A stretch of DNA of 50,464 bases, from positions 1-50,464 of the forward strand of contig JAFSRP010000058.1 in assembly GCA_017446045.1 (NCBI GenBank), in the 5' to 3' direction. The stretch comes from Lachnospiraceae bacterium (GTDB lineage Bacteria > Bacillota > Clostridia > Lachnospirales > Lachnospiraceae). How positions within the stretch are numbered: position 1 is the first letter of the stretch; each line of letters opens with the position of its first letter. The position numbers were made by a program, and so were the translations under genes. The notes beneath the pieces are model-generated. The model had not been told where the DNA came from. It worked only from the letters and a program-made list of their open reading frames with translations, and made no database searches. Below are positions 18,509 to 25,964 of the stretch, one piece after another.

Positions 18509-18517
18509 TGCTATAAT
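18509..18517 (+). promoter_or_regulatory. Extended -10 promoter of the HD-protein pair
   Basis: TGC followed by TATAAT (18512-18517) is a complete extended -10 element; no good -35 is at the right distance. Predicted start of transcription is near 18524, giving a leader of only about a dozen bases, with AGGA (18525-18528) eight bases before the TTG at 18537. Confidence 0.6.
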
Positions 18518-18536
18518 ATGGCATAGGATCTGATTA

Positions 18537-19445
18537 TTGAGTATAGTATTAAACCTTCAACTGGGACATCCGGAGGAACTCACCTTGGAAACCTACCGTG
18601 AATTTTTTGATAAGCTGCAGCATCTCCTGAATGATATCGACCCGGAAGTGCTTTCCTACGATCAGAATGAATTCTGGATGATCGAATCCGATTACGAATT
18701 CATCGAGTATTATGCCGCTAAAAACCGCCTGATCAATACAGCAGTCGCACTGCCGCTCGCGCGCGGTCTGCATAACGGTGCGCATCGCAAGGCGACCATT
18801 GTCCGGGATGACGTTTCCTACCGCCTTCCCTATATTATTCATCCACTGGAGGTATGCCGTTTCCTGATCGAACTGAGCATACCCCTGCTCCCGGAGGAAC
18901 AGGATATACTTTTCGCTTCCGCCCTCTGTCATGACATGATCGAAGATGTGGAGTTTGCCAATGGCGGGACGGAGCTGAAGGACATATATCATCTGGATCC
19001 CAGAGTCTATGAAACTGTGAAAGCCGTCAGCAAGCGCCGGGATTTTACGGAAGAGGAGGAGCAGGAACACTTCCACAATATTGCCATGAATAAACTTGCC
19101 ATGCTGGTCAAGGTCGCTGACCGCGGCAACAACGTGGAAGACCTGTATAACCGGTCATCATGGAAGGTACACGAATATGTCGGTGAGACCAGGCAGTATT
19201 TTTTTCCGATGCTTTCCTATGCTGCGGAACATTATAAAGACATCCGGCCTGCCGTCAGTATTCTCCGTGACAAGATCTATTCCCTCACCAGCGCGGCAGA
19301 ATTTCTTGTCAACCGGTATGATCAGCACGAGGCCAAACTGAAGGACATCATCGCGGAGCTCCGAAAAGAAAATGAAGAGCTTCGAAAAGCCTGGAACGAG
19401 CGGTGGCATGAGGCTCTGGCAGCAGAGCAGGAAGTGAGGCAGTGA
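18537..19445 (+). CDS. RelA/SpoT-hydrolase-like HD protein with coiled-coil tail
   Basis: Protein of 302 residues with a stand-alone HD hydrolase fold resembling the ppGpp hydrolase half of RSH enzymes. The signature is in order: LHNGAHRK (79-85, matching HxGQxRK), PYIIHP (98-103), CHDMIED (131-137, with H132-D133 and E136-D137) and VADRGNN (193-199). The first 70 residues are extra, and residues about 265-300 form a basic/acidic coiled coil (LRKENEELRKAWNERW). There is no synthetase domain, so it could be a small alarmone hydrolase. The start is a TTG; the ATG just upstream is out of frame and the promoter leaves no room for a longer form. The stop abuts the next ATG directly, so the pair is coupled. 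Substrate is inferred, not shown. Confidence 0.82.
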   Translation: MSIVLNLQLGHPEELTLETYREFFDKLQHLLNDIDPEVLSYDQNEFWMIESDYEFIEYYAAKNRLINTAVALPLARGLHNGAHRKATIVRDDVSYRLPYIIHPLEVCRFLIELSIPLLPEEQDILFASALCHDMIEDVEFANGGTELKDIYHLDPRVYETVKAVSKRRDFTEEEEQEHFHNIAMNKLAMLVKVADRGNNVEDLYNRSSWKVHEYVGETRQYFFPMLSYAAEHYKDIRPAVSILRDKIYSLTSAAEFLVNRYDQHEAKLKDIIAELRKENEELRKAWNERWHEALAAEQEVRQ

Positions 19446-20180
19446 ATGGACCGGATCGAATATCTCTATGAGTTTATCAGCAGCTACATCGAGGAGCAGG
19501 ATCTCCCCTGTTCCCGCATTGCGATCCGGGCTGCACGGGAGGAGCTGGAAGGCATCATCCGGAAAAGCAGGATCTTTGACCGGCAGGGCGTACTGCGGCA
19601 GACATACTTTGAACACTGTCTCATCGTAACGAAGCTGCTGATCGATCTCAATATCCCTGTCTCTCATGACGAAGCCGATATCATTATCGCCTCCGGCCTC
19701 TGCCACGACATGATCGCGCATGCGAAATTCCCGAAAAAGGGACTGGAACTGACCGAGGACTACCATCTGGATCCACGTATCTATGAGATCGTACGGGTGA
19801 CGACCAAGACCGGTGTCCGGACCGAAGCCGATCTGCAGCAGCATTATAATGAGATCAGCCGGAACCGGCTCGCAGTCCTTGTCGCCATGGCTGACCGCAG
19901 CAACCTGGTCGAAAACGTCTATGCTCTTTCGATCTCGGAAGCTCTCGATTACATTCGTGAGATCCGTGATTACGCTCTTCCCATGTGTGTTTTCGCGCTT
20001 GAGCATTATCCGGATATCCGGCTGCCGGTCAAGCTTCTTGCAGACAAAGTGCATAACCTGATCGATGTCACCGATATCATCTCCCGCAGATACCAGGACA
20101 AGGAAACCGCCTGCAAAAAAGAGATCCTCTCCCTGCGGGAAGAAAACGCGAAACTCCGGAGTATGATCGCCTCTTTCTGA
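19446..20180 (+). CDS. Degenerate HD protein, paralogue of upstream gene
   Basis: 244-residue paralogue of the preceding protein. Shared blocks are CHDMI (86-90), HLDPRIYEIV (about 107-116), MADRSNLVENVY (148-159) and a C-terminal coiled coil (about 220-243, LREENAKLRSM). The metal/catalytic pair Glu-Asp after HDMI is replaced by Ala91-His92, and the N-terminal HxGxRK substrate motif is missing, although H57, H87-D88 and D150 remain. It may therefore still hold metal but probably cannot act as an RSH-type pyrophosphohydrolase; a regulatory or pseudo-enzyme role alongside the active-looking partner is plausible. Start codon immediately follows the partner's stop (TGAATG). Confidence 0.8.
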   Translation: MDRIEYLYEFISSYIEEQDLPCSRIAIRAAREELEGIIRKSRIFDRQGVLRQTYFEHCLIVTKLLIDLNIPVSHDEADIIIASGLCHDMIAHAKFPKKGLELTEDYHLDPRIYEIVRVTTKTGVRTEADLQQHYNEISRNRLAVLVAMADRSNLVENVYALSISEALDYIREIRDYALPMCVFALEHYPDIRLPVKLLADKVHNLIDVTDIISRRYQDKETACKKEILSLREENAKLRSMIASF

Positions 20181-20273
20181 GGCTGCACCCCGATTTGACG
20201 CGTGATATCCATAAACGGAACAGAATGTACTGAACTGATCGTGATCATTTTTATCAGTTTATCATCTCAATGA

Positions 20274-21428
20274 ATGGAAGCAGGAATGGATCAGATCAAA
20301 AAACTGCTGAAAAAAGAGCCCATGCTCACCGTCTCCCTTATTGCTGCCGCTGCAGCGCTGGTCATCACACCGCCGTCACCGGAGCTGCTTGGAGAGATCG
20401 ACTGGCATACACTTGCCACGCTTTTCATGATGCTGACCGTGCTGGAAGGCTTCAAGAAAGAGCAGATCTTCTGGCCGGTGCTGCGTCTGGCAGGCGGGAT
20501 CGGTTCCATGCCGCTGCTCACGGCTTTCCTTGTGTTCGGGGTTTTCTTTTCTTCCATGTTCGTGACCAATGATGTTTCCCTCATCATTTTCGTTCCGTTG
20601 ACGATCATTCTGTTCCGAACCGGCAGGAAGGAACATTACATCCTTCCCGTCATATCCATGGAGAATATCGCGGCAGTCCGCGGGTCCCTGCTTACTCCCT
20701 TCGGCAGCCCGCAGAACCTGTTCATCTTCGGACAGTCGGGAGTATCTGCCGGAAGATTTATCCGCTATATGTTTCCCATCTGGATCCTTTCAGCAGCCCT
20801 GCTGATCGTTTTTATTCTCGTTCTTTACAGAAAAGATCCCCGTGAAGGAACGGGGATCGGTACAGTGGAATCCTATGGCAGGCCGGATCCGGCCGGCAAG
20901 ACACGGCGGTATCTCTATCTGGCACTCTTTGGCATGATCATATGGACGATCGTCAGCCGGACAGGGTTTTGGCCTTTTGCGGTACTCATCGTCGCAGTCT
21001 CGGTATTCATGGCAGACAGAAGTCTGATGGCAAAAACAGACTATGTCCTTCTGCTGACCTTCCTTTGCTTTTTTATCTTCTCCTCCTCGATCGCGGCCAA
21101 CCCCGGGATCTCAGCTTATCTGAAAGGTGCGGTCGCACATCATGAGTATGCCTGGAGCATTCTTTTGAGCCAGGTGATCTCAAATGTACCTGCTGCCATC
21201 GTACTGTATCCTTTTGCAGTCAACAAAGGCGCTCTGCTCTACGGCCTGGATTCCGCCGGTCTCGTCTCTCTGATCGGTTCGCTGGCATCCGTCATCAATT
21301 ACCGCATCTATGTCAGGGAATATCCGGGAAAAGGCGCGGCATTTATCCGCACCTTCACCCTTGTGAGTCTTGCCTTTTTTGCGGTCGTCGTGATCCCGGG
21401 ACTGCTGATCAGCCGGATACCGCTGTAA
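20274..21428 (+). CDS. Ion-transporter-superfamily permease (ArsB/NhaD/CitM-like)
   Basis: Integral membrane protein of 384 residues with about ten hydrophobic helices. Two conserved half-site motifs of the ion transporter superfamily are visible: TNDVSLIIFVPL (about 100-111) with GSLLTPFGSPQNLFIF (about 140-155), and SQVISNVPAAIVLYPF (about 303-318). These paired N-x-x/GSPQN and SNVPA loops line the ion site in ArsB, NhaD and citrate-type carriers. The substrate (sodium, arsenite or a carboxylate) cannot be told; there is no arsR or ATPase neighbour. The first ATG (20274) lacks a clear ribosome site, and the ATG at 20286 is an alternative. It faces the phosphatase gene with only two bases between stops. 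Confidence 0.85.
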   Translation: MEAGMDQIKKLLKKEPMLTVSLIAAAAALVITPPSPELLGEIDWHTLATLFMMLTVLEGFKKEQIFWPVLRLAGGIGSMPLLTAFLVFGVFFSSMFVTNDVSLIIFVPLTIILFRTGRKEHYILPVISMENIAAVRGSLLTPFGSPQNLFIFGQSGVSAGRFIRYMFPIWILSAALLIVFILVLYRKDPREGTGIGTVESYGRPDPAGKTRRYLYLALFGMIIWTIVSRTGFWPFAVLIVAVSVFMADRSLMAKTDYVLLLTFLCFFIFSSSIAANPGISAYLKGAVAHHEYAWSILLSQVISNVPAAIVLYPFAVNKGALLYGLDSAGLVSLIGSLASVINYRIYVREYPGKGAAFIRTFTLVSLAFFAVVVIPGLLISRIPL

Positions 21429-21430
21429 AA

Positions 21431-21973
21431 CTATCGGAAATCATATCTGACGATCGCGCAGTTTCGTACGCCAAACGCTGCGAATTCTTCATTTGTCATT
21501 TCGTAGAAGTAGGAATTCAGCACACGCGCGATCCCATTGTGAGCCACTAAAATATAAGTTTTCCGGTCCGACTCCTGTTTCAGATCATCCAGCAGGTTGT
21601 AGATCCTCTGGCAGACCTGCATCATCGACTCTCCGCCTTCAAAACGGTTCATGAACTGCTGCTTTGCCAGGAAGAATTCTTCCCCGTTCCTCGGCGTAGA
21701 CTCATATTTGCCGAAATTCTGTTCCGTCAGCCGGGGTTCTGCTCTGCGGGGGATACCGGTGAGCTCCGAAATATGTCTCGCGGTCTCTGCCGCGCGCACC
21801 AGCGGCGAATACAATATCTCATCCGCAATGATCCGCAGTCTTAAGATCTCCCTGCCGGTCTCGATCGCCTGCTCATGTCCCAGAGCTGTCAGTTCTATAT
21901 CCGTCGCCCCGCATATCTTGTTTTCCACATTCCATAACGACTGTCCATGCCGGACAAAATATATATGTCCCAT
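21431..21973 (-). CDS. Histidine phosphatase family protein
   Basis: 180-residue member of the phosphoglycerate-mutase-like superfamily. The phosphoacceptor motif RHG is at 8-10, a second conserved Arg/Glu region (SPLVRAAETA) at about 57-66, and the second catalytic His in VAHNGIARVL at about 149-158. The short length and absence of mutase insertions favour a broad phosphatase (for example of phosphoglycolate, sugar phosphates or nucleotides) over glycolytic mutase. AGGAG lies seven bases before the ATG. It follows the aldose-epimerase-like gene by 38 bases, so the two may form a small carbohydrate operon. Confidence 0.9.
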   Translation of the reverse strand: MGHIYFVRHGQSLWNVENKICGATDIELTALGHEQAIETGREILRLRIIADEILYSPLVRAAETARHISELTGIPRRAEPRLTEQNFGKYESTPRNGEEFFLAKQQFMNRFEGGESMMQVCQRIYNLLDDLKQESDRKTYILVAHNGIARVLNSYFYEMTNEEFAAFGVRNCAIVRYDFR

Positions 21974-22011
21974 ACACCGCTCCTATGATCTTATTCGTCA
22001 TGAACCGTTCT

Positions 22012-22887
22012 TTACCCGTGGAACCTGATGCGATAGGCAATATGCTTTGTCTCTCCGGGCGGAAGCTGTTCCTCGCATACCTTATCACAAAGCGCTCCGG
22101 CAAACCCTTTGTCATCCGTACGTCCGCACCAGGGTTCAAGACAGATAAAAGGTCCTGCATCATTCGCCCAGACGGCAAGGATCGGAAAATCCTCGCAGTA
22201 AAGCGACACCCACGGTATCCCGTCCGGACGCACAAGCTCCACCGCGGAGACCTGATGGTTTTCAAAGATCCAGGTCTCAGGCAGGCTTTTTCCATACGGA
22301 GCCATGAAGTTCTGCAGCTCCAGTCTGTGCAGGGTCTCCGGGATCGCGAATCCGGCGGGATCGACACTGATATAGTTCAGCTGCGTCTGCCCGGGGAAGC
22401 CCAGAAAACAGTCTTCCTTCTTCGCATTTTCAGGCGGCAGAAAGCCAGGGTGCCCTCCGATGGAATAATACATAACTTCTTCCCCGGTATTGCTCACTTC
22501 CCATTCAACGTGGAGCAGGCGGGGATCTGTTTTATCAAGCCGGTGCCGCACAAGGAGACAAAAATCAAAGGGGTAGATCTCTTTTGTGGACCTGGTGGAA
22601 CACAGGACATGACTTACCGAATCCGACGTTTCTCCGGTACAGACGAAGTCCAGATCACGGGCAAAGCCATGCTGGGTCTTCATTTCGTACTCCCTGCCCT
22701 TCCAGCGGTATTTGCCCTCTGTTACCTTTCCCACAAAAGGAAACAGGATCGGCGCATGTCGGTTCCAGATGGAAGGATCCGCATTCCAAAGACGCTCACA
22801 CCCCGTCCTTTTATCCCATATCCTGCTAAGCTCCGCACCTTTATCCGCTATTTCGACATACAGCTCCTGATTTTCCAGAATACGCAT
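22012..22887 (-). CDS. Aldose 1-epimerase family protein (LacX-like)
   Basis: Cytosolic beta-sandwich protein of about 291 residues in the galactose-mutarotase superfamily, closest in feel to the LacX/YeaD group: NQELYVEIADKGAELSRIWDK at the N-terminus, HAPILFPFVGK, the catalytic-type His in QHGFARD, YSIGGHPGF with the second His, and a late Glu region in CLEPWCGRTD. Probable role is anomer interconversion of a hexose or hexose phosphate. The ATG at 22887 is used in place of the longer frame because AAAGGAG sits eight bases upstream; the longer frame would run into the tRNA gene. Confidence 0.88.
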   Translation of the reverse strand: MRILENQELYVEIADKGAELSRIWDKRTGCERLWNADPSIWNRHAPILFPFVGKVTEGKYRWKGREYEMKTQHGFARDLDFVCTGETSDSVSHVLCSTRSTKEIYPFDFCLLVRHRLDKTDPRLLHVEWEVSNTGEEVMYYSIGGHPGFLPPENAKKEDCFLGFPGQTQLNYISVDPAGFAIPETLHRLELQNFMAPYGKSLPETWIFENHQVSAVELVRPDGIPWVSLYCEDFPILAVWANDAGPFICLEPWCGRTDDKGFAGALCDKVCEEQLPPGETKHIAYRIRFHG

Positions 22888-22920
22888 TTGGGGACTCCTT
22901 TCATTTTCTATTAACGAAAG

Positions 22921-22947
22921 CCCCCATGGAAACGCTTTCCATGGGGG
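22921..22947 (-). terminator. Hairpin after tRNA-Ser
   Basis: A perfect 12-bp stem (CCCCCATGGAAA with TTTCCATGGGGG, three-base loop) lies seven bases beyond the tRNA 3' end. On the minus strand it is followed by CTTTCGTTAATAG, a poor T-run, so termination is likely but not certain; read-through would reach the epimerase gene. Confidence 0.65.
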
Positions 22948-22954
22948 TCGTGTC

Positions 22955-23040
22955 CGCAGACGGTGGGATTCGAACCCACGTGTGGTTGCCCACAAACTGA
23001 TTTCGAGTCAGCCCCGTTATGACCGCTTCGATACGTCTGC
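22955..23040 (-). tRNA. tRNA-Ser (anticodon CGA)
   Basis: Minus-strand cloverleaf of 86 nt: acceptor arms GCAGACG and CGTCTGC, anticodon loop CTCGAAA (anticodon CGA, reading UCG), long class II variable arm (GTGGGCAACCAC region), T-arm GTGGGTTCGAATCCCAC, and G as discriminator. CCA is not encoded. Confidence 0.97.
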
Positions 23041-23163
23041 ATTTGATACGTGTTCTATTTTATGCAAGACGCTGACGGAAGTCAAGGCTTAAAATCCGCG
23101 ATTATGGGTCCATTCACCAAGGCTGCCGGGAAGGAAGTCCCAGCTTCAAAACATCAGCCTGGG

Positions 23164-25740
23164 TCAGGGCAGCCGGCATCTGCCGCACAGAACGTAATTA
23201 CGTACCGAGTCCAGCCAGAAATACAGGCATTCCGGCTCCCTGACTGTTATCATATCCCACAGTCCGGGACAATCCGGCGCTATCTCCGGAAACAGGTTTT
23301 TCTCAGAGTCCAGCAGGCCGGGATCATACCGTAAGGTCCTCCGGTCATTCCAAATGGCGCTGTAGCTTATTTCTGCCTCTACCATATCCTGAAACATATG
23401 GCTGCCATAGCTTAACTCCGGCATGAATCCGGCGCGGCTGTCGGATATCTCACATATCTCCGAAAAACAGGAGATATCCGCAAACTGTGTAGGGATCCCC
23501 AGCTCAGGGGAAGAAGTTCCGATCCGGCCGGGCGCCATGAGAAGCATGTTTTTACCGCTGTCCCTGTAGTACCTGTTGATATTCCCGACAGCTGCCGCCA
23601 CCTCATATTTCCGGGCGTAAGGATATTCATTATATTTTGCCGGATCGATCTGAACGACAACGTCAACTTTTCGTTTTCTGGAAGATCCCATGGAAGCGGA
23701 CTGCAGCTCGAAAAATGCCTCACTGATCTCGGGGATCTGTGCGGATCCGGCATCGCCCTTGCGTCCCTGATACAGTGGCCGGCACTGCAGGAGGTTCACG
23801 ACGAATTCCTCGTTTTCATCCATATTGACCGTATATTCTATATCGACCGGCGTCCCGTAGACCCGCTCGAGTGTCTTCAGGATACTCTGCATAAGTCCGG
23901 TAAACATCCTGTTTTCAAGCACCCTCTGGAGACTTACGAACCAGACATTCTCGTAGATCCCTCTGTCCCTGAGCGCCATTTCTTCCTCATGGTCATGTTC
24001 CAGCACGATCTTTTTATACCATAACGGAAGATCCGGAAGCAGCTCCCGGAGAGAGATCTCACGATACCGGTTTTCCCGACAGTCAAGAACATCAACGTTG
24101 TGCTGTGAGAAGCGCTGTTTCTGTGCTGCCGTAGTATAGACCGTTATGGAGGGACGATCCAGGTTGGCAAGCCTCGGATAGTCTTCCTTTGTCCTGTCAA
24201 CGGCTTTCGTACCAAGTCCGATCACAAGCCGCAGCATGCCGGCAGCGGGATCCATGTCCGGGATCCACTGGTAAGCACTGTGGCTGTAGCCAACTCCTGC
24301 CGCGCATGGCATATAGTACCTGCCGTAATATGTTCCCGAGACTCTCTGGACAAGCACGGCCATCTGTTCGTCTCTCTTGTCCAGGCCCCGGCGCAGGCGG
24401 TATTCGAGTGCTGACCGATCCATTGTACTGGCATAGACTCTCCGAACAGCATTTTCAAAAGCCTCCAGACGTTCCTCCTCACTGCCCCTGTTGACGCAGA
24501 ACACCGATTCATACTTACCCGCAAAGGCATTTCCAAAACCGTCTTCCAGAAAAGAGGATGACCTGACGATAAACGGATTCTGACCGAAATAATCCAGGAC
24601 TTTCTGGAACTGTTCCCTTATCTTTCCGGGAAACCGCCCGTTAAGCAGGCGTTCTTTCAACTCATCCGCAGCTTTAAAATAGCCTTCGGCAGACCGCTGA
24701 CGGATGCGCAGGCGCCAATTGCCATTGGAAACGATATAGGTATAAAAGACATCGGACCCAATGTAAAATGAATCATGGGGCTCACTGAACAGTCTGAACT
24801 GTTCAAGTTCCGTTTCCGCGACCTTCCTTGCAAGCAGCATGCCGCAGGCTTTTCCTCCGATCGCTCCGCTGCCGATCATCCTGTCCCGGAGCATAAAATA
24901 ATCCTGAGGTGTGAAATACTTACGGACCAGCTGTTTCAGATGCGCATCCTTTGTCATCGTGCTGTCTATGATCAGTTCCTCCATTTCGTCGGTAAACCGA
25001 TCTGTTCCAAAGGCTGCTTTAGCCATATTAAAAAAGCGGTCATAGCTGTCTATGTTCTGGTCCTGGCTTTTGGCGCGTATTTCCTGTATCGTCTGGTAAT
25101 ATCTGCTGATACTGACCCCGTTGTCGATCAGCCGGAAGGCACCGCCGTTTTTCGGAAAGCCATGAGGCAGAAACATAGTATCGGAATTACGTTCCCATAC
25201 TTTTACCGGGTGCAGGTAGACCCATTTATCATTCGTATACACATCCAGAAACAGCTGTGTCGTTTCCCTGATCCTTGCAATAGCGTCAAAAGAATGCCGT
25301 CCCCTGAGGACCGGAAAATAGGCAACAGTATCCAGCTCAAACAGGTACGGACAGGTCACGCGGAAAAAATTTCCCATCATTAGATCTGTATACCATACAG
25401 ACTGAAGTTCTGACAGGCAGTCAAAAACATAAAACGCATCTTTTCCGTTGCGCGTGATCTCATCGTGGATATGAACGGTAAAGGTTTCAAATCCTTCATC
25501 CGGATCAAATTCCGCTACATAAACGCCATCTGTTTCGCGGAGAATGGGGGCATGATGCGCGAAACGGATATAAATGACATTTCTTTTATCCCGGATCGCC
25601 TGGTCCACAAAAGGCAGCGCGAATATCCTGAATTCATCGATATCCGACACCTGCCAGACAACATTGTCCCCCATTCTGATATAATCAAGGATCTCATCCA
25701 TTTGGGGGAAACCGCTTTTCACTTTATCAAATGCTGCCAT
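23164..25740 (-). CDS. KaiC-like domain fused to PEP/pyruvate-binding (PPDK-N) domain
   Basis: Large cytoplasmic protein, 858 residues, function unknown. Residues about 1-180 resemble a RecA/KaiC-type fold (SGFPQMDEILDYIRMGDNVVWQVSD, then RNVIYIRFA), but the usual Walker A GxxxxGKT is replaced by a sequence without GK, so it probably does not bind ATP in the ordinary way. Residues about 280-650 form the ATP-grasp domain of PEP synthase/pyruvate phosphate dikinase: GAIGGKACGMLLAR (292-305), PFIVRSSSFLEDGFG (389-403), an AVRRVYAST helix, AVLVQRVSG, and EYTVN...LLQCRP near the end. The swivelling phosphohistidine domain and the PEP barrel are absent, replaced by about 200 residues of unknown type. 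GGAGG lies eight bases before the ATG. A phosphotransfer role is possible but unproven. Confidence 0.75.
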   Translation of the reverse strand: MAAFDKVKSGFPQMDEILDYIRMGDNVVWQVSDIDEFRIFALPFVDQAIRDKRNVIYIRFAHHAPILRETDGVYVAEFDPDEGFETFTVHIHDEITRNGKDAFYVFDCLSELQSVWYTDLMMGNFFRVTCPYLFELDTVAYFPVLRGRHSFDAIARIRETTQLFLDVYTNDKWVYLHPVKVWERNSDTMFLPHGFPKNGGAFRLIDNGVSISRYYQTIQEIRAKSQDQNIDSYDRFFNMAKAAFGTDRFTDEMEELIIDSTMTKDAHLKQLVRKYFTPQDYFMLRDRMIGSGAIGGKACGMLLARKVAETELEQFRLFSEPHDSFYIGSDVFYTYIVSNGNWRLRIRQRSAEGYFKAADELKERLLNGRFPGKIREQFQKVLDYFGQNPFIVRSSSFLEDGFGNAFAGKYESVFCVNRGSEEERLEAFENAVRRVYASTMDRSALEYRLRRGLDKRDEQMAVLVQRVSGTYYGRYYMPCAAGVGYSHSAYQWIPDMDPAAGMLRLVIGLGTKAVDRTKEDYPRLANLDRPSITVYTTAAQKQRFSQHNVDVLDCRENRYREISLRELLPDLPLWYKKIVLEHDHEEEMALRDRGIYENVWFVSLQRVLENRMFTGLMQSILKTLERVYGTPVDIEYTVNMDENEEFVVNLLQCRPLYQGRKGDAGSAQIPEISEAFFELQSASMGSSRKRKVDVVVQIDPAKYNEYPYARKYEVAAAVGNINRYYRDSGKNMLLMAPGRIGTSSPELGIPTQFADISCFSEICEISDSRAGFMPELSYGSHMFQDMVEAEISYSAIWNDRRTLRYDPGLLDSEKNLFPEIAPDCPGLWDMITVREPECLYFWLDSVRNYVLCGRCRLP

Positions 25741-25863
25741 TGCTGATCCCTCCGTAGGTGTGTTTCTGATCTGTCAGTATTATTTAAAAAGTATATTTTA
25801 CCGCCTCATGCCCGTCAACATCCGGCCCATACAAAGAATATATGCCCGGATATAGGAAAGACG

Positions 25864-25908
25864 AATATAAAAAGAATGATCCACAGACAGATAAGTCCAT
25901 GGATCATT
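25864..25908 (-). terminator. Intrinsic terminator of mgtE
   Basis: AATGATCCA and TGGATCATT form a perfect 9-bp stem with a 16-base loop, followed on the minus strand by CTTTTTATATT. It lies about 57 bases beyond the mgtE stop. The rest of the 225-base gap to the next gene shows no coding signal. Confidence 0.8.
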
Positions 25909-25964
25909 TTGTATGGTTTTGATTTGATCAGGTATCAGGGATTCCCCTGGAAACGCCCTTCCTT

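Noticed and set aside
20234-20267. Hairpin AACTGAT/ATCAGTT as a terminator between the HD pair and the permease
   Set aside because: Only seven base pairs with a 13-base loop and no T-run after it.
22012-22995. Longer epimerase frame starting at 22995
   Set aside because: It would overlap the tRNA-Ser gene and the terminator hairpin; the ATG at 22887 has a strong AAAGGAG.
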